The notes under the pieces: model-generated | Told to the model about the DNA's origin: nothing | What the model saw: the letters and a program-made list of their open reading frames with translations, nothing else | The model's database searches: none | In this document: positions 35,494-44,183 of the stretch, piece by piece | How positions within the stretch are numbered: the stretch's first letter is position 1 | Layout of the letters: each line of letters begins with the position of its first letter | Program-made: the position numbers and the translations under genes | Origin: CAWJFJ01 sp963800065 | Lineage (GTDB): Bacteria; Actinomycetota; Acidimicrobiia; Acidimicrobiales; UBA8190 | Reading direction: 5' to 3' | Length of the DNA: 64,000 nt | Assembly: GCA_963800065.1 (NCBI GenBank) | Contig: CAWCZO010000008.1 | Span: 372,001 to 436,000 of the forward strand

Positions 35494-35547
35494 ATCTATC
35501 TCTCACCATAGCCAGTCCAGATAGATTGATCGCGTGAAACGATCAAT
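35494..35547. promoter_or_regulatory. Two palindromes in the LysR / ABM intergenic region
   Basis: ATCTATCT (35494-35501) and AGATAGAT (35519-35526) form a perfect inverted repeat with a 17-base spacer. Directly beside it ATTGATCG (35525-35532) and CGATCAAT (35540-35547) form a second perfect repeat with a 7-base spacer. The second repeat covers the LysR start codon. LysR proteins bind paired sites in divergent promoters, so these are likely its activation and autoregulation sites. Confidence 0.6.
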
Positions 35548-36418
35548 GGATCTCCAGCAACTGGAGCAGTTCGTGGCCGTGGCGGAGGAACGGAACTTCA
35601 CACGCGCCGCCCTCCGTTGTGGCATCGCCCAATCGGCTCTGTCCACCTCGATCCGGGCCCTCGAGCGAAGTCTGGGTGCCGCGCTGTTCATCCGCACCAC
35701 GCGGCGGGTCGAGCTGAGCGCGACGGGCCATGCACTTCTCCCCGAGGCTCAGCGGGTCCTGGCCGCCGCCGCGTCGGCACGCGACGTCGTGGATCGATCG
35801 GTGGGCCGAGTGCGGGGCAGCATTGCCATCGGCCTGGTGTGGGGAAGCGTCAGCCCCCTGCTCGCCTCGTATCGTCGGGACTTCCCCGATGTCGAGATCT
35901 CACTGAGGCAGGGCCTCTCGGTGGCTCTCGTCGACGACGTCGTGCGCGGTGGCTTGGACCTCGCCTTCGTTGGTCTCCCGCCACAGGGTTGGCCAGCCGG
36001 CATCCGTGTGGTCTCGACCCGATCAGAGCCCGTGGGGATCGCCTGCTCTCTCGGGCACAGCCTGGCGCAGCGGAAGAAGGTGGGAATCGCCCAATTGGCT
36101 GGCGAGGTCTTTGCGGCCGACCCGGGCGATGTGGCCAGCCACAGCGCAGTCACCGCTTTCTTCGCCCAGTCGGGCGTGGAGTACCGCACCGTCTTTCGCG
36201 TCGCCGACATTCCCAGCATGTTGGACCTGGTGGCCCACGGGCTGGCCATCTCTCTTCTGCCTAGGGCGGCGGCCGAATCGAATCCAGGCGTCTGCTACGT
36301 CCCCATCGAAGGGTTCTCACCCGCCTGCGACGCGGCCGTGATTACCGCGGACCGTCCCAATAGTGCCGCCACGCGGAGCTTTCTCGACACCCTGGACGGT
36401 CTTTCTTTCCAGTTGTGA
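35534..36418 (+). CDS. LysR-family transcriptional regulator
   Basis: A 294-residue regulator. Residues 5-65 are the winged-helix domain (LQQLEQFVAVAEERNFTRAA, SALSTSIRALERSLG, LFIRTTRRVELSATG). The rest is the periplasmic-binding-protein-like effector domain. GTG 35534 or ATG 35546 could be the start; both lie in a palindrome. It diverges from the ABM-DUF3892 pair and likely controls it. The effector is unknown. Confidence 0.9.
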   Translation: MKRSMDLQQLEQFVAVAEERNFTRAALRCGIAQSALSTSIRALERSLGAALFIRTTRRVELSATGHALLPEAQRVLAAAASARDVVDRSVGRVRGSIAIGLVWGSVSPLLASYRRDFPDVEISLRQGLSVALVDDVVRGGLDLAFVGLPPQGWPAGIRVVSTRSEPVGIACSLGHSLAQRKKVGIAQLAGEVFAADPGDVASHSAVTAFFAQSGVEYRTVFRVADIPSMLDLVAHGLAISLLPRAAAESNPGVCYVPIEGFSPACDAAVITADRPNSAATRSFLDTLDGLSFQL

Positions 36419-36424
36419 GATCGA

Positions 36425-37093
36425 TTACGAGCTTTTGTCGACCTTCTTCATGGCGCCGTATCCACGCTCGATGGCTACCGTGATGATGGCCTCGAAGTCT
36501 TTGTCCGTCAGGACGTGGGGAGTTCCCATCGAGGAAGCCCGCCAGTACAGCTCGGCCAGCCATTCGAGGAGTTCGAGGCGCTCGACGGCCTGATCCATGG
36601 TGGAGCCGTAAGCCACGGACCCGTGGTTCTGCATCATGGCGGCATTGCGCCCCTTGAGTGCTTCGATGACGTTGTCGGCCAGCTCCTGAGAGCCGAAGGT
36701 GGCATAGGCGGCCGTGCGGGGAGCCCCCCCCAGGCCCAGGCAGCTGTAGTGGAGGGCCGGCAACTCGTCGTGGCAACACGAGAGCGCGGTGGACGCCATG
36801 GCATGGGCGTGCGTGATGGCCAGGGCGTTGGTGGCAGCGTAGATGCCGGTGTGGAGCGGGACCTCTGACGTGGGGGCTAGGTCACCGTCCACCACGTTTC
36901 CGCCCAGGTCGATGACGGTGACCATCTCGGCGGTCACCGTGCCCAGGTCGGATCCCGTCGGGGTGACGGCGATAAGGTCCCCCTGCCGGGCCGAGATGTT
37001 TCCCGCTGTGCCGATGACCAACCCCTTCTCGGCCAGATGGCGGCTGGCGCTGGCCACAGCTTCTCGTTCGGCTGCCAAGAGCAGATCGCTCAT
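36425..37093 (-). CDS. Class II aldolase/adducin family protein (L-fuculose-phosphate aldolase-like)
   Basis: A 222-residue zinc aldolase-like protein: LVIGTAGNISARQGDLIAVTPTG, SEVPLHTGIY (acid Glu), THAHAMAS (zinc His pair) and MMQNHGSVAYG (third zinc His). ATG 37093 follows GAGAGGA. Family members cleave sugar phosphates or decarboxylate. No sugar-kinase gene is adjacent, so the substrate stays open. Confidence 0.88.
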   Translation of the reverse strand: MSDLLLAAEREAVASASRHLAEKGLVIGTAGNISARQGDLIAVTPTGSDLGTVTAEMVTVIDLGGNVVDGDLAPTSEVPLHTGIYAATNALAITHAHAMASTALSCCHDELPALHYSCLGLGGAPRTAAYATFGSQELADNVIEALKGRNAAMMQNHGSVAYGSTMDQAVERLELLEWLAELYWRASSMGTPHVLTDKDFEAIITVAIERGYGAMKKVDKSS

Positions 37094-37209
37094 TTTCCGT
37101 TCCTCTCCGAAAGCATTTCGGATCACGTTAGATCCACCGACATCGATCGCGCACCTCGGTGGCAGACGGCTGAATCGGGACGCCGTGCATCTCACTCCGA
37201 GAGCCGCTC

Positions 37210-37653
37210 TCATGACGTCTTTCGTCGCGGGCCATCGCGCTCTTCGAGGGCCCGGCGCAAGACGTCCGCTTCGGGGCCTGCGATCGTCTCGGCGAAGCGG
37301 ACCAGAGCGGCATCGGGATCGCTCGTCGCCTCCAGCGCCTCGAGCATGAGGACGGCGGTGTGGGCGGCCCGCGTGCCCGTGGCGGCGAAGCGGATCGTCC
37401 GACCGTCCATCCTCCGCCGGACCAGTCCCTTACGGGCCAGGCGGTCGAGGACAGTGGCCACTGTCGTGTAGGCGTAGCCGGGAAGAGCGTCGGCCACCAC
37501 GCGTCCGGTCAGCTCGCCGGCCGGTTCCTCCCAGAGGATCTCGATCACCCGCCGTTCGAGCTCTCCCCGTTCCGCCCTCCCGCACTTGCATTGCGCGCAG
37601 GTGCACGACTCGCAGGAGCACCTCGGGTTGTCGCATGTCATGGTCACACTCAC
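37210..37653 (-). CDS. BlaI/CopY-family repressor with N-terminal seven-cysteine cluster
   Basis: A 147-residue protein. Residues 28-105 are the BlaI/MecI/CopY winged helix (RRVIEILWEEPAGELTGRVV, YAYTTVATVLDRLARKGLVRR). Before it lies a cluster C-x4-C-x-C-x2-C-x-C-x2-C-x-C (Cys7, 12, 14, 17, 19, 22, 24) that looks like a thiolate metal site. CopY has a Cys site at its C-terminus; here it is at the N-terminus. It ends an operon of membrane proteins, and a BlaI-type palindrome lies at the head of that operon beside the copper ATPase gene, so a copper-responsive repressor is the likely role. GTG 37653 and ATG 37641 are alternative starts. Confidence 0.82.
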   Translation of the reverse strand: MSVTMTCDNPRCSCESCTCAQCKCGRAERGELERRVIEILWEEPAGELTGRVVADALPGYAYTTVATVLDRLARKGLVRRRMDGRTIRFAATGTRAAHTAVLMLEALEATSDPDAALVRFAETIAGPEADVLRRALEERDGPRRKTS

Positions 37654-37716
37654 GGGAGATTCATCCTTTCGGGGATGGGCAGCGACGGTCGTGTTCTCGG
37701 TGGTATCGGCATGTGG

Positions 37717-38388
37717 TCAGACCATGAGGACGAGCATGTACCCCATCGTCAGGCACATGGTGATGTGGCAGGCGACCTCGAGCCGGGGGGCGAGCCACTG
37801 CTGCTCGTCGCCCCCGGATTCCCGCCCGCCATCCGGGCCGGCGCCGCCCACCGCACTGAGAGCCATCTGGCGGGGTGAGAACTCCGTGATCGAATCGAGC
37901 TGCCAAACGGCGGAGACCAGCAGGACGACGATGATGAAGAGGGTGAGGCCCGGATCACCGGCGCCCGCAGGTGGCCCTGACATCATCGACGAGCCGGTGC
38001 TCGACGGCGCCGTGATGGGCATGCCCAGCCAGTACATGTAGAGCATGGCGCAGCTCATGAACATGTGGATCAGATAGTGTGAGAGGTGGTGCACGTGGTC
38101 CGCATCGGTCCCCTCAACCCCGCGCTGGCGGACGAAGTGGACGCTCAAGGCCAGGAACCACGCGGCGATGGCCCCGAACACGATCTCCCAGAAGGCGTCG
38201 GGAAACAGGTTCCAGCGGGGGACGAGCATCCCGACCATGGCCGACCCCATCAGGACGTGGGCGATGTTGACGTCCTGGTGAGTGCGCCGTCCCCAACGCC
38301 TTGCCACGGCCAATCGTCCGATGCAGTACACCGAAACGGCGACCATGAGCACGGCGAAGCCGTAGGCCAGCCATGTCGGGTGGGCCAT
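37717..38388 (-). CDS. DUF5134 membrane protein, His/Met-rich
   Basis: A 223-residue protein with six or seven hydrophobic segments. VHHLSHYLIHMFMSCAMLYMYWLGM contains many His and Met, and DVNIAHVLMGSAMVGMLVPRW carries more, as expected for an intramembrane copper or heme site. The family (DUF5134) is actinobacterial and without known function. ATG 38388 is two bases after the stop of the next-upstream gene. It probably takes part in copper handling with its operon partners. Confidence 0.82.
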   Translation of the reverse strand: MAHPTWLAYGFAVLMVAVSVYCIGRLAVARRWGRRTHQDVNIAHVLMGSAMVGMLVPRWNLFPDAFWEIVFGAIAAWFLALSVHFVRQRGVEGTDADHVHHLSHYLIHMFMSCAMLYMYWLGMPITAPSSTGSSMMSGPPAGAGDPGLTLFIIVVLLVSAVWQLDSITEFSPRQMALSAVGGAGPDGGRESGGDEQQWLAPRLEVACHITMCLTMGYMLVLMV

Positions 38389-38390
38389 GG

Positions 38391-39413
38391 TCAGCCCGCC
38401 CCCACAACGACGGCGGAGGCCACCGACCCGGCCGGAGACGCCGTATTGGGAACGGGGCGGGGACGCAGGGGCCAGAAGGCCAGCGCCAACAGGATGAGGG
38501 GAGGCCCCGAGTTGGGGTCGGTGGCGCCACCGGCGAGGATCATGCCGAAGTTCTCACCCACCACCCAGACGACGAGGGCGGTCACGACAGCCACGACGAG
38601 GGTGGCCCGGGCCGCCGGGGCCGGGAGATAGACGCCGTAGGCCACCAGGAGGCAGATCAGTGCGAACACGACGGCCACGACGATGCCCCGGTGGGCCACC
38701 AGCGATGCGGCGTGGCGGTCGATGGCCCCCAGCCACCGGGGCTGTCCCGAGTCGAGGCTGTCGATGAGGTCGTGGACTCCTTGGGGGGAGCGGCCGGAGC
38801 CGAGCAGGGTGAGGAGGGCCATGCCGATCCAGACCACCGCCCAGGTGGCTCTCGCCGCGTTCACGCCGACGGCCCGGGCCGCCACGAACCGGGGGGTCGT
38901 TGTGGTCCGGTCCGTCGGCCACAGCAGGACGGCCAGGAGGGCGTAGTACAGGACGGCGCCCGGTCCGCCACCGATCGGGGTACCGACGCCGTGCAGCACG
39001 CCGCCCAGCCCCTCGCCGAACCACCAGACAGCCAGAGCCCAGACGACGGAGGCGCCCAGAGCGGCCTTCAGGGTGGGCCTCCAGGCGATGCCGAGACCGA
39101 GGAGGATCTGGATGAAGGCGAAGGCGGAGTCGGTGACCACGGCGTGGTGGTCGACGACCGAGGCGTTCCATGTGATGGTCCGGGCCACGACGGAGGGATT
39201 ACCCGCCGCCACGCCGTCGAGCATCCCGCTGAATCCGCGGGAACCTGCGGTGAACATGAAGGGCTGGAGCTGGAGGACGCCGTCGAGCAGCCACACCGAG
39301 GCCAGGGCCAGCTGGAGGACGCGGCGCCCGTCCGGGGGCCGCCAGGCGCGCTCTCCGGCGGTCTCGGTTCCGACCGTCGGTGTGGCGCCCGCCGTGTTCG
39401 CCGGCTCGTTCAT
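38391..39413 (-). CDS. Polytopic membrane protein, paralogue of the N-terminal half of the SCO1 fusion
   Basis: A 340-residue protein with eight or so helices. It shares with residues 70-370 of the protein at 44184 the motifs ASVWLLDGVLQLQP (WMLDGLLQLQS there), WFGEGLGGVLHGVGT (AFGEAFGGIFAHGAS) and GGATDPNSGPP (GVGTDPNSMVP). No family name is recognised with certainty. It is the first gene of the operon ending with the BlaI-like repressor. ATG 39413 was chosen because the frame upstream runs antisense to the copper ATPase gene. A role in copper or oxidase assembly is inferred from context and paralogy. Confidence 0.78.
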   Translation of the reverse strand: MNEPANTAGATPTVGTETAGERAWRPPDGRRVLQLALASVWLLDGVLQLQPFMFTAGSRGFSGMLDGVAAGNPSVVARTITWNASVVDHHAVVTDSAFAFIQILLGLGIAWRPTLKAALGASVVWALAVWWFGEGLGGVLHGVGTPIGGGPGAVLYYALLAVLLWPTDRTTTTPRFVAARAVGVNAARATWAVVWIGMALLTLLGSGRSPQGVHDLIDSLDSGQPRWLGAIDRHAASLVAHRGIVVAVVFALICLLVAYGVYLPAPAARATLVVAVVTALVVWVVGENFGMILAGGATDPNSGPPLILLALAFWPLRPRPVPNTASPAGSVASAVVVGAG

Positions 39414-39497
39414 GGTGGACAGGCCCCGTCCCTTCGCCCGCCCGACCGGGACCCACTCCCGGCCTGGCGGTCGAGCCGCTCCCGGAAAGCCCCGGGA

Positions 39498-39520
39498 TTG
39501 ACTACTACAACACGTAGTAT
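39498..39520. promoter_or_regulatory. BlaI/CopY-type operator in the divergent copper promoter region
   Basis: TACTAC (39503-39508) and GTAGTA (39514-39519) form an inverted repeat with a 5-base spacer. This is close to the BlaI/CopY consensus built on TAC-ACA and TGTAGTA half sites, which normally has 4 bases between the arms. A TTGACT (39498-39503) overlaps the left arm and could be the -35 of the ATPase promoter, so bound repressor would block it. The site is about 90 bases from the operon at 39413 and 160 from the ATPase start. Confidence 0.6.
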
Positions 39521-39680
39521 CACTACCAGGACCGCCCCGGGATGGCAAGTGCGTGTTCCTGTGCGTGTGCCGGTGCCGTGGCCGTGCGTCTACGCTCCGT
39601 CGGTATCGAGGGGCGCCGTGCCCGCTCATGGCGGTCGTTCCCCGGGGCACATACACGCTGAACGGACCGGAGCCGATGTC

Positions 39681-42065
39681 GTGACCGCCACCCAGGTGAC
39701 TGAGAGGCAGGTGTCGGAGGAAGCCGTGGTCTCGGTGGCCATCGGCGGCATGACCTGTGGCGCCTGCGCCGCCCGGATCGAGAGACGGCTCAACGACCTC
39801 GAAGGCGTCTCCGCCACGGTCAATTACGCGTCGGAGCGGGCGCGGGTCGTCCTCTCGTCCGGCCGACCGGTCGACTGTCTGGTCGACGAGATCGAGTCCG
39901 CCGGCTACACGGCCGAGCTCGTGGCCGACACCGATGAGGAGACCGGTCACTCCGTCGAGGCGGATCGGCGCGTACGAACCCTCGGCCGCCGGTTGGTGGT
40001 GTCGGCCCTCGTCTTCATGCCCCTGTGCGACCTTTCAGTCGCCTTCTCGCTCGTCCCGCTCCTCCGGTTCCCCGGTTGGCAATGGCTCCTCGTCGGGCTG
40101 GCCAGTCCGGTGCTGACATGGGCGGCGTGGCCCTTCTACAAGGCCGCCGTCCGCAATGGTCGCCACCGGACGTTCACCATGGACACCCTGGTGTCTCTCG
40201 GTATCGTGGCCGCCACCGGCTGGTCGCTCTACGCCATGTTCTGGCGGGACACCGACCGGACTCCGAGGTCGTGGATCTTCGTTCTGGCCCACCAATCGGG
40301 GGGCGCCATCTACCTCGACGTGGCTGCCGGCGTCACCACCTTCCTCCTGGCGGGGCGCTACTTCGAGGCGCTGTGCAAGCGGCGTTCGGGAGACGCCCTG
40401 CGGTCACTGGCGGCGGTCGGCGCCAAGGACGTGGCCGTGCTCGGCGCCATGGACGTGGAACGACGCGTCCCGGTCTCGCGGCTCGAGGTCGGTGACCGGT
40501 TCGTCGTGCGTCCGGGGGAGACCGTCGCCTCCGACGGCGAGGTGATCCTCGGACACTCGGCCATCGATCGCAGCGCCATGACCGGGGAATCTCTACCCGT
40601 CGACGTGGCGCCCGGCGACGCCGTCACCGGCGGGACGGTGTCAATCGGGGGTCGGTTGGTGGTGCGAGCGACGCGGGTGGGAAGCGACACGCAGCTGGCT
40701 CACATGGTGCGCCTGGTCGAGAACGCCCAGAACGAAAAGGCTGCCGTCCAGAGGCTGGCCGACCGGATATCGGGCATCTTCGTCCCCGCTGTCTTGACCG
40801 TCTCGGTCCTCACCCTGGCGGGGTGGCTCGTGCTGGGCGGCTCCTCCGAGCAGGCATTCAGTGCCGCCATCTCGGTCCTGATCATCGCCTGCCCGTGCGC
40901 GCTCGGTCTGGCCACGCCGACGGCTCTCCTCGTCGCCTCCGGCACCGGCGCCCGTCTCGGCATCTTCTTCAAGGGATATCAGGCACTCGAGGCCTCACGT
41001 CAGGTTGACACCGTGGTCCTCGACAAGACGGGGACCGTCACCGAGGGGAGGATGTCGGTCACCGACATCGAATGTGCACCCGGGGTCGAGCGCGCCTTGC
41101 TCCTGCGCTGGGCGGGAGCGCTCGAGCAGGCGTCCGAGCACCTCGTGGCCAAGGCGATCGCCACTGCCGCACAAGAGGAATTGGGAAGCCTGCCTCCGGT
41201 CGACGGGTTCGTGGCCCGGTCCGGGGTCGGTGCCAGCGGCATGGTCGACGCCCATGAGATCTCGATCGGGAAGGCCGCGCTCTTCGCCGACCACTCGGTC
41301 ACCGTGCCGGCCAACGTGGCGGCGCGATGTGCGGCGTGGGAGGCCATGGGACGCACCACGGCCATCGTGGGAAGCGACGGCGTGGTGATCGGGGCGGTGG
41401 CGATCGCCGACACGATCCGACCGTCCGCCGCCTCCGCCGTCGGACAGCTCCAGCAACTGGGCCTCCACTGCGTTCTTCTGACCGGGGACAACGAACTCAC
41501 CGCCCACGCCGTCGGAGCGGCCATCGGGGTGACCGATGTCGTCGCCAATGCCCTTCCGACGGAGAAGGTCGATGTCATTGGTCGCCTCCAGAGAGAAGGG
41601 CGTTCGGTGGCCATGGTCGGCGACGGTGTCAACGACGGGCCGGCGTTGGTCAGCGCCGACCTCGGTCTCGCCGTCGGATCGGGCACCGACGTGGCCATCA
41701 ACGCCGCCGATCTGATCATCGTCCGTGACGACCTTCGCGTCGTCGTCACGGCCGTCACCCTGGCTCGCCGCACCCTGAAGACGATCCACGGCAATCTGGC
41801 ATGGGCCTTCGCCTACAACGTGGCGGCGATTCCCCTCGCCGCCTGCGGGCTCCTCAATCCCCTCATCGCCGCGGCCGCCATGGGGCTGTCGTCGGGATTC
41901 GTGGTGTGGAACAGCTCGCGGCTCCGGCACGTGACCGTGAACGAGGCAGCCGGCGATACGGCCGGGTCGGTCGTCGGCCCCGGTCGGGCGAAGACCGAAC
42001 CCCAGGGTGCGGGCGCAGCCGGTGCGACCCGAGAACGCACCTCACAGGCCCATGCCATGCGCTAG
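39681..42065 (+). CDS. copA: Copper-translocating P1B-type ATPase
   Basis: A 794-residue pump. One N-terminal HMA domain with GMTCGACAARIE (Cys26, Cys29), TM site CPC (404-406) in IIACPCALGLATP, phosphorylated Asp448 in DKTGTVT, TGES loop, and hinge GDGVNDGPAL. YNVAAIPLAACG and MGLSSGFVVWNSSRL at the end are Cu+ ATPase markers. The nucleotide-domain SEHP motif reads SEHL (His487-Leu488), an unusual change. GTG 39681 has GGAG eight bases upstream. It would export Cu+ from the cytoplasm, or load a secreted oxidase, given the cluster. Confidence 0.94.
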   Translation: MTATQVTERQVSEEAVVSVAIGGMTCGACAARIERRLNDLEGVSATVNYASERARVVLSSGRPVDCLVDEIESAGYTAELVADTDEETGHSVEADRRVRTLGRRLVVSALVFMPLCDLSVAFSLVPLLRFPGWQWLLVGLASPVLTWAAWPFYKAAVRNGRHRTFTMDTLVSLGIVAATGWSLYAMFWRDTDRTPRSWIFVLAHQSGGAIYLDVAAGVTTFLLAGRYFEALCKRRSGDALRSLAAVGAKDVAVLGAMDVERRVPVSRLEVGDRFVVRPGETVASDGEVILGHSAIDRSAMTGESLPVDVAPGDAVTGGTVSIGGRLVVRATRVGSDTQLAHMVRLVENAQNEKAAVQRLADRISGIFVPAVLTVSVLTLAGWLVLGGSSEQAFSAAISVLIIACPCALGLATPTALLVASGTGARLGIFFKGYQALEASRQVDTVVLDKTGTVTEGRMSVTDIECAPGVERALLLRWAGALEQASEHLVAKAIATAAQEELGSLPPVDGFVARSGVGASGMVDAHEISIGKAALFADHSVTVPANVAARCAAWEAMGRTTAIVGSDGVVIGAVAIADTIRPSAASAVGQLQQLGLHCVLLTGDNELTAHAVGAAIGVTDVVANALPTEKVDVIGRLQREGRSVAMVGDGVNDGPALVSADLGLAVGSGTDVAINAADLIIVRDDLRVVVTAVTLARRTLKTIHGNLAWAFAYNVAAIPLAACGLLNPLIAAAAMGLSSGFVVWNSSRLRHVTVNEAAGDTAGSVVGPGRAKTEPQGAGAAGATRERTSQAHAMR

Positions 42066-42666
42066 TCGCCGGCTGGCCGGCGACGCATTGCCGACTCCGC
42101 GGGGTCGGCGGCGCCGACGGACAGGCATTGTCCTCTCGTGCGTGCTGTCGGCACTGGTCGCAGGCGGTCTGTACGCGGCGCTGACGGAGTCCGGCACCGC
42201 CGTCAGCTCCCCACTGGTCGATCAGACGGGCCGGACCGCTCCGGTCTTCTCTCTTCCCGACCTGGTGGCGCCGGACAAGAACATCTCGCTGGCGGACTTC
42301 CGCGGTCGGGACCTGGTGGTGAATTTCTGGGCATCGTGGTGCGGACCGTGCAAATCGGAGATGCCATTGCTCGAGTCCGCCTACCGCGCCGAGCATGGCC
42401 GGGTGAGCTTCCTGGGTATCGACAGCAACGACACCCGGAATTCGGCCGTCGCATTCCTCGCCGATGTCCATGTCACCTATCCGGCGGCGTCCGACGCCCA
42501 CGGATCGGTGGCGAGTAGGTACCGTCTCTTCGGCTTACCGACGACGGTGTTCATCTCTCCCCGCGGAAAGATGTTGGGCCGACACATAGGACAGCTGAAC
42601 GCCACCACACTGAAGGCGGCTCTGCGCCAGGCGTTCGGGATCTCGGGCGCAGCGTCGGTGCCATGA
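42052..42666 (+). CDS. TlpA/ResA-like thiol-disulfide protein
   Basis: A 204-residue membrane-anchored thioredoxin-fold protein. A basic start is followed by a TM segment (about 26-45), then PVFSLPDLVAPDKNISLADF and active site WCGPC (Cys97, Cys100), with cis-Pro in LFGLPTTVFI. It works outside the membrane, where ResA/TlpA proteins reduce the CuA or heme-binding cysteines of oxidase subunits. The ATG overlaps the end of the ATPase gene by 14 bases, tying it to copper delivery. Confidence 0.87.
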   Translation: MPCASRRLAGDALPTPRGRRRRRTGIVLSCVLSALVAGGLYAALTESGTAVSSPLVDQTGRTAPVFSLPDLVAPDKNISLADFRGRDLVVNFWASWCGPCKSEMPLLESAYRAEHGRVSFLGIDSNDTRNSAVAFLADVHVTYPAASDAHGSVASRYRLFGLPTTVFISPRGKMLGRHIGQLNATTLKAALRQAFGISGAASVP

Positions 42667-42767
42667 CGGACGATCACGTCGGGAGGCGGCCCGGGTCCTT
42701 CATCGCTAGGATGTGCCCTGGTGAGCGAGCGCGTTGACCGTCAGTTGCGCATGCGGGACCCCTAGAC

Positions 42768-44030
42768 GTGCCCACCTCCTGGCGTGTCGTCACGATCGAC
42801 CATCACGATCCGATCGCGCCGTTCGAGGATGTCGTCCGACTCATCGACGTGGTGGGCACGGCGACCGGAGCCGCCTACGGGCGCAGCGACGTGGTGGAGG
42901 CACTCCACGAGCACCAACCGGCGGCGGTGGCGGTGTCGTCGGGGAAGCTGGTGGGCGCCGTGGTGGCGCGGGTGTGCGGGTCCGACGCCCATCTGCTCGT
43001 GCTCGCGCTCCATCCCGAATGGCGTAACCGCGGGATCGGCTCTGCTCTCTTGAAGGCGCTCGACCAGGAGATCATCCATCGCGGAGCCCGTCGGCTGCTG
43101 GCCCTCATGCACACCGGCCACGTGGGCGAGTTGGCCTTCGCCAATCAGGGATTCTCGTGCGTCGAAAGCCTTCACCTCTACGAGCGAGCCGCGTCGATGG
43201 TTCCCGAGGAACTCGCCGTGGTGGAACGTTACGGCGGGCACTTCCCCCCGCCCGGTCTCTGGGATGCCATGAAAGGGTTCTCGTCGACCAAGGACCTGCT
43301 CGAGCGCACCGTCGTGACGCCGTCATCGCGCCGGGAACTGGCTGACCAGATCGGCCTCGTCCCGCCCTCCGCCGTCCTCCTCTTCGGTCCCCCGGGGACG
43401 GGCAAGACCTCTTTCGCCCGGGCGATCGCCTCGAGGCTGTCATGGGCCTTCGTCGAGCTCCACCCGTCCCTTCTCGGTCACGGCATCCAGGGGGCGACGG
43501 CTCTGCGCCAGGCGCTCGACGACCTGCACGGGGTGGAGCGGTTGGTGTGTTTCATCGACGAAGCGGACGAGATCGTCCCCGACCGCGCCGGACGACCCCA
43601 GAATCAGGCTCTGGTGAACGAGCTGCTCAAGTCCATTCCGGCGTTCAAATCGCGACCGGGACGCCTGATGGTGATGGCGACGAACTCCGTCGCCGCCATC
43701 GATCCCGCCATGCTCCGACCAGGACGCTTTGACCTGATCATTCCCGTGGGGGCACCCGACGAATCGGGTCGGGCCGAGCTCGCTGCCGAACTGGTGCCCT
43801 CGGGCGAGGCCGACGTCGTGGCGGCCCGAACGGCCGGTTTCACACCTGCCGACTTCGCTCTGGTGGCCCAGCGAAGCGCCCAGCGCGCCTTCGACAGGGC
43901 GGTGGTAGGCGGCGACCCCCGGGTGACCTCCGCTGACGTCCTCGAGGCGGTGGCCGCCACCCGGCCGTCGGTCAGCAGTGACGCCATCGAGCGGTTCGAG
44001 GTCGAATCCCGGGCGTACGCGCGTCTCTGA
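42768..44030 (+). CDS. GNAT acetyltransferase - AAA+ ATPase fusion
   Basis: A 420-residue two-domain protein. Residues 1-150 are a GNAT acetyltransferase: LALHPEWRNRGIGSALLKAL carries the acetyl-CoA pyrophosphate loop (R-x-x-G-x-G/S at 86-92), and GFSCVESLHLYER ends the fold. Residues 165-420 are an AAA+ ATPase of the FtsH/CDC48 type: Walker A GPPGTGKT (207-214), Walker B LVCFIDEAD (259-267), sensor Asn306 and arginine fingers in MLRPGRFD. I know no characterised protein with this pairing. GTG 42768 lacks a strong ribosome-binding site. It sits between copper and oxidase genes; its target is unknown. Confidence 0.85.
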   Translation: MPTSWRVVTIDHHDPIAPFEDVVRLIDVVGTATGAAYGRSDVVEALHEHQPAAVAVSSGKLVGAVVARVCGSDAHLLVLALHPEWRNRGIGSALLKALDQEIIHRGARRLLALMHTGHVGELAFANQGFSCVESLHLYERAASMVPEELAVVERYGGHFPPPGLWDAMKGFSSTKDLLERTVVTPSSRRELADQIGLVPPSAVLLFGPPGTGKTSFARAIASRLSWAFVELHPSLLGHGIQGATALRQALDDLHGVERLVCFIDEADEIVPDRAGRPQNQALVNELLKSIPAFKSRPGRLMVMATNSVAAIDPAMLRPGRFDLIIPVGAPDESGRAELAAELVPSGEADVVAARTAGFTPADFALVAQRSAQRAFDRAVVGGDPRVTSADVLEAVAATRPSVSSDAIERFEVESRAYARL

Positions 44031-44183
44031 TCCACCGGTGCGGTTGACGCACTCCGAGGGGATCTGAAGCGTCGGTCCATGGCCCTTCATCATCGGCGCC
44101 GCCCGCGTTTATGGCGAAGCGGGGATCTGCAATGATGCGGCGACAGTGACGCGTCGAGGCCGGCGGGCCACGGGGAGTACGCG

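Noticed and set aside
38373..39680. About 436 codons of open frame in phase with and upstream of the copper ATPase
   Set aside because: The HMA domain normally starts the protein, the upstream part is antisense to the membrane gene at 38391, and GTG 39681 has a ribosome-binding site.
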